DNA from: Herbaspirillum rubrisubalbicans
GTDB taxonomy: Bacteria > Pseudomonadota > Gammaproteobacteria > Burkholderiales > Burkholderiaceae_D
DNA length: 64,000 nt
Assembly (NCBI RefSeq): GCF_003719195.1
Contig: NZ_CP024996.1
Coordinates: forward strand, 5,518,001 to 5,582,000
Direction: 5' to 3'
Shown: positions 40,802 through 48,231 of the stretch, piece after piece
Position numbering within the stretch: the stretch's first letter is position 1
Layout of the letters: each line of letters begins with the position of its first letter
The notes under the pieces: generated by a model
Databases searched by the model: none
Seen by the model: only the letters and a program-made list of their open reading frames with translations
What the model was told of the DNA's origin: nothing
Made by a program: the position numbers and the translations under genes

Positions 40802-42037
40802 TCAGCTCCAGTTATGGCGCGGCGGTGGCGTGCCATTCAAGGCATAGTTGCCGACCGCGAAATACTTCCAGCGCACCGGATCATGCAGCGTATGCACGCG
40901 CGCATTGCGCCAGTGACGGTCGAGGTTGTGCGTGGCCAGGGTGGCCGCCGAACCGGAGAGTTCGAACAGTTTTTCGGAGGCCTGCAAGGCCACTTCGGTG
41001 GAAAGTACCTTGGCCTCGGCCACGGCCACCGAGGCTTGCGCCATCTGTTCGAAGCTGATCTGTGCGGGCAGCGCATCGAGCAGCGCGGCGGCGTCTTCCA
41101 GCAAGGCTTCGGCAGCGTGCAGGCGCAGGCTCAGGTTGCCGATGTCGCGCAGGATGTAGGGATCGTCGGCGGCGCGTTCCAGGCCGCTATCGGCATAGGG
41201 GCGCGAGCGCGTGGTGACGAAGGCGATGGTGTCCTGCACGGCAGCCTGGGCGATGCCGGCATCGATGGCGGCCTGGAGCAGTTGCGAGACCGGGCCGATA
41301 TTGTTGGGCCGTTGCAGCGTGTCCTTCAACGGCAACACCTGCTCGGCCGGCACCCGCACGTTGTCGAACACCACCGTGCCGCTGGCGGTGGTGCGCTGGC
41401 CGAAGCTGGACCAGTCGTCGATGACGCGCAGGCCGGCCGCATCGTGGCGGTTGTAGACCACCAGCGGCTGGCCATCGTCATCGATGGCGCGGGTGGGGAT
41501 CCAGTGTGCATAGAGCGCGCCGGTGGAATAGAAACGGGTGCCATTCAAGCGGTAGCTGCCATCACCGGCCTCGGTGTCCAGCGTAGCGCGGGTGCGCACG
41601 TCGAGCACGTTCTTGCCGTTACGTTCCGGCCCGGCATTGCCCAGGCGCGCGCCGTCCAGCACTTCGCCGAAGAAGAAGCGCTGTTGTGCTTGGCTAGCGA
41701 AGTTGGCGATCAGGTTGAGGTTGCCGAAGTGGTTCTGCGGGATCTGGCCGATGGAAGGGTCGGCGGCGGAGATGAGGCGAAACACCTCGGCCACCGTCTG
41801 CCATGAGGCGCCAATGCCGCCATGGCTGCGCGGCACCGTGATGGCCCACAAGCCGCTGTGCGAAAAGCGTTCGATCTGCTGGAACGGCAGGATGCGCTCG
41901 CGGTCGCGTTGGGCGGCGCTTTGCGCGAACTCGGCCGCCAGTTCGGCGGCCACCTGTAGCGCCTGTGCCTGGCTGGTGATGCGCTGGGCACTGCGTGCGC
42001 CGGGTCGATAAGGGGTTGCGAGGATGTGCGCAGACAT
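40802..42037 (-). CDS. SfnB-type sulfur acquisition oxidoreductase (copy 2)
   Basis: 411 residues, first gene of the operon. It shares with copy 1 the SIGQIPQNHF, DDWSSFGQRTTASGTVVFDNVRVPAEQ and RHWRNARVHTLHDPVRWKY blocks, so the pair arose by tandem duplication and has diverged substantially. The start at 42037 follows AGGAGTGG; a longer frame to 42199 runs through the promoter region. The neighbour on the other side is a divergent DUF3717 gene. Confidence 0.85.
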   Translation of the reverse strand: MSAHILATPYRPGARSAQRITSQAQALQVAAELAAEFAQSAAQRDRERILPFQQIERFSHSGLWAITVPRSHGGIGASWQTVAEVFRLISAADPSIGQIPQNHFGNLNLIANFASQAQQRFFFGEVLDGARLGNAGPERNGKNVLDVRTRATLDTEAGDGSYRLNGTRFYSTGALYAHWIPTRAIDDDGQPLVVYNRHDAAGLRVIDDWSSFGQRTTASGTVVFDNVRVPAEQVLPLKDTLQRPNNIGPVSQLLQAAIDAGIAQAAVQDTIAFVTTRSRPYADSGLERAADDPYILRDIGNLSLRLHAAEALLEDAAALLDALPAQISFEQMAQASVAVAEAKVLSTEVALQASEKLFELSGSAATLATHNLDRHWRNARVHTLHDPVRWKYFAVGNYALNGTPPPRHNWS

Positions 42038-42293
42038 GGACCACTCCTGAGAATGCAGCGGCCAATGCGCCGCATGAGGGGTCTCATTAAAGCAAAGCAC
42101 AAGGCCGATCCGAACGAAGCATTGCGCATGTGCTTGCTTGGTTTTCGCATGTGGCGCAGCGCAGGGCACCGATGCAGAAACTGCATGATGCCCCGACAAG
42201 CCCGGCAGTACTGTGTTTTCAGCCAGTATCGGGAGGCAAAATGGGTTAGAATGCGGCCACGTTTTGCCTTAGCTCTTTATCAGAAACACCGCC

Positions 42294-42500
42294 ATGCTCA
42301 CCCTCACCGAACTCGAAGATGCAATCAATTACTGGCGCCACCAGCGCCCGGCCAGCGGAGAGGAGTGTGCACTGTCCCCCGAAGTCAATGCCCTGGCCAG
42401 CCTCTATGCGCTGATGATCTTCCATCGCCGCCACGAAGTGGACCTGGAACAGATCGATACCCAGGCGCGCCAGTTGATCGAAGCCTGGCTGGCCAGTTGA
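42294..42500 (+). CDS. DUF3717 family small protein
   Basis: 68 residues, MLTLTELEDAINYWRHQRPASGEECALSPEVNALASLYALMIFHRR, matching the small DUF3717 family of Betaproteobacteria. No function is known. It is transcribed divergently from the SfnB operon. Three imperfect 15-bp repeats follow the stop. Confidence 0.75.
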   Translation: MLTLTELEDAINYWRHQRPASGEECALSPEVNALASLYALMIFHRRHEVDLEQIDTQARQLIEAWLAS

Positions 42501-42516
42501 ATCGCTGAACCTATCA

Positions 42517-42561
42517 GAGCTCTGACCTCTAGAGCTCTGATCTCTAAGACCTCTGACCTCT
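42517..42561 (+). repeat. Three imperfect 15-bp tandem repeats
   Basis: GAGCTCTGACCTCTA (42517-42531), GAGCTCTGATCTCTA (42532-42546) and AGACCTCTGACCTCT (42547-42561). They lie in the spacer between DUF3717 and the patatin gene, with no obvious role. Confidence 0.65.
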
Positions 42562-42691
42562 GGCACCTGCCTCTGCTTTCCCTGGTTTGACCATGACGAC
42601 GGTCACTTTCCTGTAAGCGCGTTATCCTAGACTCCTTCTCAACGTTCCCATGCCTCTGGTGCGTCCCGGGAACACCATGAAAGGATGAACG

Positions 42692-43930
42692 ATGCGCAAG
42701 GAGCCCGAACAGTTGCCGCCCACCAATGGTCCTGCTGCGCCAGTGCGCAAAGCCCGCGCCGGCAAGCGCAGTGCCGCTGCCCCCGAGACCAAGCCGCGTG
42801 TGGCCTTGGTGCTGCAGGGCGGCGGTGCGCTGGGGGCCTATCAGGCCGGTGTCTACCAGGCATTGCATGAGCACGACTTCACCCCGGACTGGGTGGTCGG
42901 CACCTCCATTGGCGCCATCAATGCCGCATTGATCGCCGGCAATCCGCGTGAAACCCGCATCGAACGCCTGCGCGAATTCTGGGAGACGGTGGCCCACCCC
43001 GATCTGTTCGACCTGCGCCAGGTGCCCGACACGCTGCGCCCCTGGGCCACCCGCCTGACCACGCTGGACACTTTCCTGCGCGGCACCCCCGGCTTCTTCC
43101 GCCCGCGCCCGCTCAACGCCTTCACCCTGGGCCTGCCGGTGCCGCCCGAGGAAGCCAGCTTCTACAGCACCGCCGAGCTGGGCCAGACCCTGTCGCGGCT
43201 GGTCGATTTCGATTACCTCAATGGCCAGTCCGGCATCCGCATGACCGTGGCGGCAGTGAAAGTGTCCTGTGGCTCGCTGGTCAATTTCGATACCCGCGAA
43301 CGCGTGCTGGGGCCGGAGCACGTCATGGCCAGCGGCGCGCTGCCGCCGGGTTTCGCTCCGGTGCGGGTCGATGGCGAGCTGTACTGGGATGGCGGCCTGT
43401 ATTCCAACACGCCGCTGGAAGCCGTGCTCAACGATGAACCGCGCACCAACCTGGTCTGCCTGATGGTGGACCTGTGGCACGCCGATGGCCCGGAACCGCG
43501 CACCCTGGAAGAGGTGGTCACGCGCGAGAAGGATGTCACCTTCGCCTCGCGCTCGCAGCGCCATATCGATGCCTATCTGCAGCAATACCGCCTGCGCCGC
43601 GCCGCCCACGACCTCTACCAGCGCCTGCCGCCCGAACTGCTGACCCAGGAAGACCGGCAGATGATGGCCGAGCTCAACGCCGATACCACCATCCACATCG
43701 TGCGGCTGGCCTATGCCGGGCGCGACTGGAACATGGCCTCCAAGGATGTCAACTTCGCCCGCGGTTCGGTGCAGTGGCGCTGGGAACAGGGCTACCAGGA
43801 TGCCCTGCGCGGCATCGCCTTGAGCCAGGAAGACTCCTTCGGCCAGAGCGAGGCCGGCATCGTGGTGCATGACCTGCCCAGCGGCCAGACCCACATCAGC
43901 GCCGCAAAAACGACCGAGCGTTCGTCTTGA
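42692..43930 (+). CDS. Patatin-like phospholipase with C-terminal DUF3734-like region
   Basis: 412 residues. Oxyanion hole GGGALGAY (43-50), nucleophile S72 in GTSIG, and catalytic D233 in WDGGLYSN make a complete patatin Ser-Asp dyad. The C-terminal third (DVTFASRSQRHIDAYLQQYRLRRA ... KDVNFARGSVQWRWEQGYQDA) fits DUF3734. A basic N-terminal 35 residues precedes the domain. Related proteins have been linked to lipid or polyhydroxyalkanoate turnover, and a phasin gene is next, 240 bp downstream. Confidence 0.85.
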   Translation: MRKEPEQLPPTNGPAAPVRKARAGKRSAAAPETKPRVALVLQGGGALGAYQAGVYQALHEHDFTPDWVVGTSIGAINAALIAGNPRETRIERLREFWETVAHPDLFDLRQVPDTLRPWATRLTTLDTFLRGTPGFFRPRPLNAFTLGLPVPPEEASFYSTAELGQTLSRLVDFDYLNGQSGIRMTVAAVKVSCGSLVNFDTRERVLGPEHVMASGALPPGFAPVRVDGELYWDGGLYSNTPLEAVLNDEPRTNLVCLMVDLWHADGPEPRTLEEVVTREKDVTFASRSQRHIDAYLQQYRLRRAAHDLYQRLPPELLTQEDRQMMAELNADTTIHIVRLAYAGRDWNMASKDVNFARGSVQWRWEQGYQDALRGIALSQEDSFGQSEAGIVVHDLPSGQTHISAAKTTERSS

Positions 43931-43990
43931 TCGCCCGCAAAGCCAGGCCTGGTGCGCCGTCGCATAATTCCCACGGCACCAGAAATATTT

Positions 43991-44061
43991 TTGTGCGACG
44001 CACAAATAACACTTGATTTCACCAAAGAAGTGCATAGAATAGGAATTGTTGCGGCGCACAA
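43991..44061 (+). promoter_or_regulatory. Phasin promoter between two PhaR-type operator boxes
   Basis: -35 TTGATT (44013-44018), 16-bp spacer, -10 TAGAAT (44035-44040). Upstream lies the palindrome TTGTGCG-A-CGCACAA (43991-44005); a second, imperfect copy TTGTTGCGGCGCACAA (44046-44061) covers the expected start site. Both share the TGC-N3-GCA core attributed to PhaR/PhbF repressors. Confidence 0.55.
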
Positions 44062-44167
44062 ATCATGAAGTTCGATTGATTTTGGTAGAAAGCCGCTCTC
44101 GAAATCCGATGCTTATCCGTCACGCGCATCGGCAAGCTTATTTGTCATATTCACTCTGGAGATGCAC

Positions 44168-44737
44168 ATGTTTTCGTACCAAGATCAGTTTTCCGCCGCC
44201 ACCAAGGCCAATCTGCAAGCCCACCTGGACCTCATCAACAATCTGACCGCCAAGGCCTTCGAAGGCGTGGAAAAGATCGTTGAACTGAACCTGTCGGCCA
44301 CCAAGGCGACCCTGGAAGAAGCCACCGCCGCCGCCAAGCAACTGGCTGGCGCCAAGGACCCGCAAGAACTGCTGTCGCTGGCCGCCGCCCAAGCCCAGCC
44401 GGGCGCCGAAAAGGCCACCGCCTACAGCCGTCACCTGGCTGGCATCGTGTCCTCGACCCAGGCTGAATTCACCAAGGCTGCCGAAGCCCAGATCGCCGAC
44501 ACCAGCCGCAAGCTGTCGGCCCTGATCGATGAAATCAGCAAGAATGCGCCCCCGGGTTCGGAACAAGCCGTCTCCATCCTGAAGGCCACGCTCACCAACG
44601 CCAACGCGGCCTACGAGCAACTGTCCAAGAACTCCAAGCAAGCCGTGGAAACGCTGGAAGCCAACCTGGCCAACGCAACCAAACAGTTCACTGCTGCTGC
44701 CGAAAAGACCGTCGCTTCGACCCGCGCCAAGAAGTAA
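44168..44737 (+). CDS. phaP: Phasin (PhaP family) polyhydroxyalkanoate granule protein
   Basis: 189 residues coating PHB granules. The phasin pattern is clear: FSYQDQFSAATKANLQAHLDLINNLTAKAFEGVEKIVELNLSATKATLEEA, then long amphipathic helices. The start at 44168 is 6 bp after CTGGAG; an ATG at 44162 is less likely. It is monocistronic with its own terminator, and a likely repressor-controlled promoter lies upstream. The protein has no Cys or Trp, typical for phasins. Confidence 0.92.
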   Translation: MFSYQDQFSAATKANLQAHLDLINNLTAKAFEGVEKIVELNLSATKATLEEATAAAKQLAGAKDPQELLSLAAAQAQPGAEKATAYSRHLAGIVSSTQAEFTKAAEAQIADTSRKLSALIDEISKNAPPGSEQAVSILKATLTNANAAYEQLSKNSKQAVETLEANLANATKQFTAAAEKTVASTRAKK

Positions 44738-44762
44738 TCTTCACTTCAGGCCGTAAAAACAC

Positions 44763-44794
44763 AACGCCGCCCCGGGTAACCGGAGCGGCGTTTT
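44763..44794 (+). terminator. Terminator after phaP
   Basis: Stem AACGCCGC (44763-44770) / GCGGCGTT (44785-44792) with an inner CCGG/CCGG pair, followed by TTTT. Confidence 0.75.
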
Positions 44795-44826
44795 GCGTTG
44801 GGTGATCCACACTTCGGATCAGCACC

Positions 44827-46434
44827 TCATGACTGCGCCACGATATCCAGCGCCAAGGCCTCGGCCACGCGGATGCCATCGATGGCGGCCGACATGATGC
44901 CGCCGGCATAACCGGCGCCCTCGCCGGCCGGATACAAACCCTGGGTGTTGAGGCTTTGCAGGGTATGGTCATCGCGCTTGATGCGGATGGGCGAAGAGGT
45001 GCGGGTTTCGATGCCGGTCAGCACGGCGTCGTGCATGGAATAGCCACGGATCTGCTTGTCGAAGGCAGGCAGCGCTTCGCGGATGGCGTCGATGGCGTAC
45101 TTGGGCAGGGAAGGATTCAAGTCGCCCAGCGTCACGCCGGGCTTGTAGGACGGCTCCACACTGCCCAGCTGGGTCGATGGACGGTTGGCGATGAAGTCGC
45201 CCACCAACTGTCCGGGCGCATTGTAGTTGCCGCCGCCCAGTTCATAGGCGCGGCTTTCCCACTCGCGCTGGAAGGCGATGCCGGCCAGCGGATGGCCCGG
45301 ATAATCGGCCGGCGAGATGCCCACCACGATGCCGCTGTTGGCATTGCGCTCATTGCGTGAATACTGGCTCATGCCGTTGGTGACCACGCGGCCCGGCTCG
45401 GAAGTGGCCGCCACCACGGTGCCACCAGGGCACATGCAGAAGCTGTAGACCGAGCGGCCATTGGAGGCGTGGTGCACCAGCTTGTAATCGGCCGCGCCCA
45501 GGATGGGATGGCCGGCGCCAGGGCCGAAGCGGCACTTGTCGATCAGCGACTGCGGGTGTTCGGCGCGAAAACCGATGGAGAACGGCTTGGCCTCGATGTA
45601 GACCCCGCGCTGGTAAAGCATCTCGAAGGTATCACGGGCGCTGTGGCCGATGGCCAGCACCACATGATCGGCCTCGATCTGCTCGCCGTTGGCCAGGGTC
45701 AGGCCACGGATCTTGCCGTCTTCGATCAGCACATCCTCGACGCGCTGCTCGAAGCGGAATTCACCGCCCAGCTTTTCGATCTTCTCGCGCATCAACTGGA
45801 TCATCTTGACCAGGCGGAAGGTGCCGATGTGGGGCTTGCTGACATACATGATCTCGGGCGGCGCATCGGCGGCCACGAATTCGGCCAGCACCTTGCGGCC
45901 GTAATGCTTGGGGTCCTTGACCTGGCTGTAGAGCTTGCCGTCGGAGAAGGTACCGGCGCCGCCCTCGCCGAATTGCACATTCGATTCCGGTTTCAATTCG
46001 CGCTGGCGCCACAGGCCCCAGGTGTCCTTGGTGCGTTCGCGCACGGTCTTGCCGCGTTCCAGGATGAGCGGGTTGAAACCCATCTCGGCCAGGATCAGCG
46101 CCGCGAAGAGGCCGCAGGGGCCGAAGCCGATCACCACCGGGCGCTTCTTCAGCGAGGCCGGGGCACGGGTGACGTAGTGGTAGGAGGTATCGGGGGTGGG
46201 ACCAACATTGGTGGTCTTGGCATGACGCGCCAGCACGGCGGGCTCATCCTTCACCTCGACGTCGATGGTGTAGTTCAGGGTGATGGCCGTCTTCTTGCGG
46301 GCATCGTAGCTGCGGCGAAACAGTGTGAAGGACACCAGTTCATCAGCCGGGATGCCCAGGCGGTCGAGGATGGCGGCGTTCAGTTCGTCTTCCGTATGGT
46401 TCAACGGAAGGGTCAGTTCAGAGATGCGCAACAT
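44827..46434 (-). CDS. FAD-dependent dehydrogenase-like protein (COG2509)
   Basis: 535 residues. Residues 1-90 form an N-terminal alpha-beta domain (LRISELTLPLNHTEDELNAAIL); the FAD fold begins at VVIGFGPCGLFAALILAE near 100. Characteristic stretches are FGEGGAGTFSDGKLYSQ, KPFSIGFRAEHPQ, FCMCPGGTVVAATSE and GLYPAGEGAGYAGGIMSAAIDG. Proteins of this type occur widely in bacteria and archaea as uncharacterised flavoproteins. It stands alone, divergent from the MarR-GNAT gene. Confidence 0.8.
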   Translation of the reverse strand: MLRISELTLPLNHTEDELNAAILDRLGIPADELVSFTLFRRSYDARKKTAITLNYTIDVEVKDEPAVLARHAKTTNVGPTPDTSYHYVTRAPASLKKRPVVIGFGPCGLFAALILAEMGFNPLILERGKTVRERTKDTWGLWRQRELKPESNVQFGEGGAGTFSDGKLYSQVKDPKHYGRKVLAEFVAADAPPEIMYVSKPHIGTFRLVKMIQLMREKIEKLGGEFRFEQRVEDVLIEDGKIRGLTLANGEQIEADHVVLAIGHSARDTFEMLYQRGVYIEAKPFSIGFRAEHPQSLIDKCRFGPGAGHPILGAADYKLVHHASNGRSVYSFCMCPGGTVVAATSEPGRVVTNGMSQYSRNERNANSGIVVGISPADYPGHPLAGIAFQREWESRAYELGGGNYNAPGQLVGDFIANRPSTQLGSVEPSYKPGVTLGDLNPSLPKYAIDAIREALPAFDKQIRGYSMHDAVLTGIETRTSSPIRIKRDDHTLQSLNTQGLYPAGEGAGYAGGIMSAAIDGIRVAEALALDIVAQS

Positions 46435-46622
46435 GTGCGGGGACTTTCAACAAGACTGGGGATGCAGGAGGTGGCGCAGGCCACGCTGGCCGGTGGGATC
46501 ACGGCGCAGGGCTGCGCGAAAGGCGACATTCTACTCCAGCCCGAGCGCGCCTCCCAGCCGCAGCACGGCGCCGGCCAGTTGCGCGGGCGAGACAGCGATG
46601 CTGGCCGGACATGGCAAACAAG

Positions 46623-46667
46623 TTGCACGTCGCAATCATCTCGCGTTACATTGCTTGCACTTCGCAA
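46623..46667 (+). promoter_or_regulatory. Two palindromic operators upstream of the MarR-GNAT gene
   Basis: TTGC-ACGTC-GCAA (46623-46635) and TTGC-ACTTC-GCAA (46655-46667), identical arms, start-to-start distance 32 bp, about three helical turns. They bracket a possible promoter (-35 TTGCAC at 46623, -10 TACATT at 46647, 18-bp spacer), 20 bp before the ATG. Likely sites for the encoded MarR domain. Confidence 0.6.
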
Positions 46668-46685
46668 CCATTACAGGAACGTGCC

Positions 46686-47675
46686 ATGGACTACGATGGC
46701 CTGCACTCTCCCCCGCGCGACCAGACCATCGGCCAGTTGCGCGAACTCTCGCGCAAGCTGGTGCGCGAGCTGGGTTTCATGCGCAGCACCTTGGCCGGCA
46801 GCGACCTGGCGCCCTCGGCGGTGCACGCCATCATCGAGATCGGGCTGCGGCCCGGGCTGCAGGCGCGTGAGCTGGGCGAACTGCTGTACCTGGACAAGTC
46901 CAATACCAGCCGCCAACTGGTCAAGCTGGAAGCGCTGGGGCTGGTGCGCCGCAGCCCGGTGCCGGGCGATGGCCGCGCCTTCAGCCTGGCGCTCACCGAG
47001 GCCGGGCAGGCGCTGCGCAAGAAGATCGACAAGTTCGCCACCGACCAGGTCTCCGGCGCCTTGCGGCGCATCCTGCCGCAAGACCAGCAGGGCCTGGTGC
47101 GCGCCCTGGCGCTGTATTCGGAAGCGCTGTCGCGTGACAATCCCAATGCCGTAGTGCCTCCGGGCAAGGCCGTGGCCACGCCATTGCGCAGCGGCTACCA
47201 GCCCGGCTGCATCGGCGACATCGCCAGCCTGCACGCCCGTTACTATGCCCAGGCCGCCGGCTTCGGCGCGTTCTTCGAGCATAAGGTGGCCAGCGAACTG
47301 GGCGCCTTTGCCCAAGCGCTGCCCACGCCCGGCAAGCAACTCTGGACCCACGCAGAACAGGGACGCACCCTGGCCTCGATCGTCATCGATGGTGACCTGG
47401 CCAGCGGCATGGCGCACCTGCGCTGGTTCATCGTCGACGACAGCCTGCGCGGGGCCGGGGTCGGCCGGCGCCTGTTGGAACAGGCCATGGCCTTCCTCGA
47501 TGCTCACCATTTCGATTGCTATCTGTGGACCTTCCGGGGCCTGGATGCGGCGCGCCACCTGTACCTGTCGGCCGGCTTCGAACTGGCCGAGGAGTCGTCC
47601 GGGGAACAATGGGGTAGCCGCGTGGTGGAACAACGTTATACCCGGGCCGCGCGCAGGAAGCCGAAGCATAAGTAG
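46686..47675 (+). CDS. MarR-type regulator fused to a GNAT acetyltransferase
   Basis: 329 residues. Residues 10-155 form a winged helix MarR domain (LRELSRKLVRELGFMRSTL ... ARELGELLYLDKSNTSRQLVKLEALGLVRRSPVPGDGRAFSLALTEAG). Residues 175-320 form a GNAT domain (FFEHKVASELGAF ... LRWFIVDDSLRGAGVGRRLLEQAMAF ... RHLYLSAGFELAEE) with the acetyl-CoA loop RGAGVGRR. Fusion of the two domains is known in several bacteria. The start follows CAGGAACG; an upstream ATG at 46611 would begin inside the operator region and is unlikely. Confidence 0.88.
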   Translation: MDYDGLHSPPRDQTIGQLRELSRKLVRELGFMRSTLAGSDLAPSAVHAIIEIGLRPGLQARELGELLYLDKSNTSRQLVKLEALGLVRRSPVPGDGRAFSLALTEAGQALRKKIDKFATDQVSGALRRILPQDQQGLVRALALYSEALSRDNPNAVVPPGKAVATPLRSGYQPGCIGDIASLHARYYAQAAGFGAFFEHKVASELGAFAQALPTPGKQLWTHAEQGRTLASIVIDGDLASGMAHLRWFIVDDSLRGAGVGRRLLEQAMAFLDAHHFDCYLWTFRGLDAARHLYLSAGFELAEESSGEQWGSRVVEQRYTRAARRKPKHK

Positions 47676-47892
47676 CGACGTGTAGGCGGCAAGTATCGAT
47701 CTGCCCGGACTTGTTACCAGAACCAGCCCCGCCGCGCTGGTTCGGTGCTTGCGCCGGCCCCGCACGGCACCGCGCTGACACACCTGGAAACACAACATTA
47801 CAGTCTTAAAGAGGCCGGACTCCTACAGTGGCTCCACAGCGCAAGTTCATCTGCGCTGCATCCACGCCAGACCAACCTTGCAGGAGTCCACC

Positions 47893-48231
47893 ATGAAAAC
47901 CACAACAAGCCGCCTCGCCTTTGCCCTTCTCACTACCGTTGGCTCGCTCGGCGCCCTCGTCGCCACTGCCCCTGCCGCCCAGGCGCAGGTGGTGGGCGTG
48001 GACGTGCGCATCGGCGTGCCACCGCCCGCCCCGCGCTATGAAGTGGTGCCGCCGCCGCGCCACGGCTATGCCTGGGCGCCGGGCTACTGGGCCTGGAACG
48101 GCCATCGCCACGTCTGGGTCGGCGGCCATTGGGAGCGGATGCGCCGCGACTACGTGCGCTATGAACCGGCCCACTGGCAGCAAGGCCCGGGCGGCGGCTG
48201 GCACTTCATTCCGGGTCGTTGGGTGCGCTGA
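47893..48231 (+). CDS. YXWXGXW-repeat (BcpO-related) periplasmic protein
   Basis: 112 residues. Sec signal (MKTTTSRLAFALLTTVGSLGALVATAPAAQA), a Pro-rich linker (VPPPAPRYEVVPPPRHG) and then WAPGYWAWNGHRHVWVGGHWER ... WHFIPGRWVR, the aromatic YxWxGxW pattern of this family. The start follows CAGGAG. Its last 26 bp overlap the convergent mnmC-like gene. Function unknown; many copies occur in Betaproteobacteria. Confidence 0.8.
   Translation: MKTTTSRLAFALLTTVGSLGALVATAPAAQAQVVGVDVRIGVPPPAPRYEVVPPPRHGYAWAPGYWAWNGHRHVWVGGHWERMRRDYVRYEPAHWQQGPGGGWHFIPGRWVR

Noticed and set aside
38558-41806. Very long plus-strand open frame (over 1000 codons) opposite the SfnB and monooxygenase genes
   Set aside because: It mirrors the codon bias of three well-supported minus-strand genes; its translation is rich in Gly/His/Gln with no domain.
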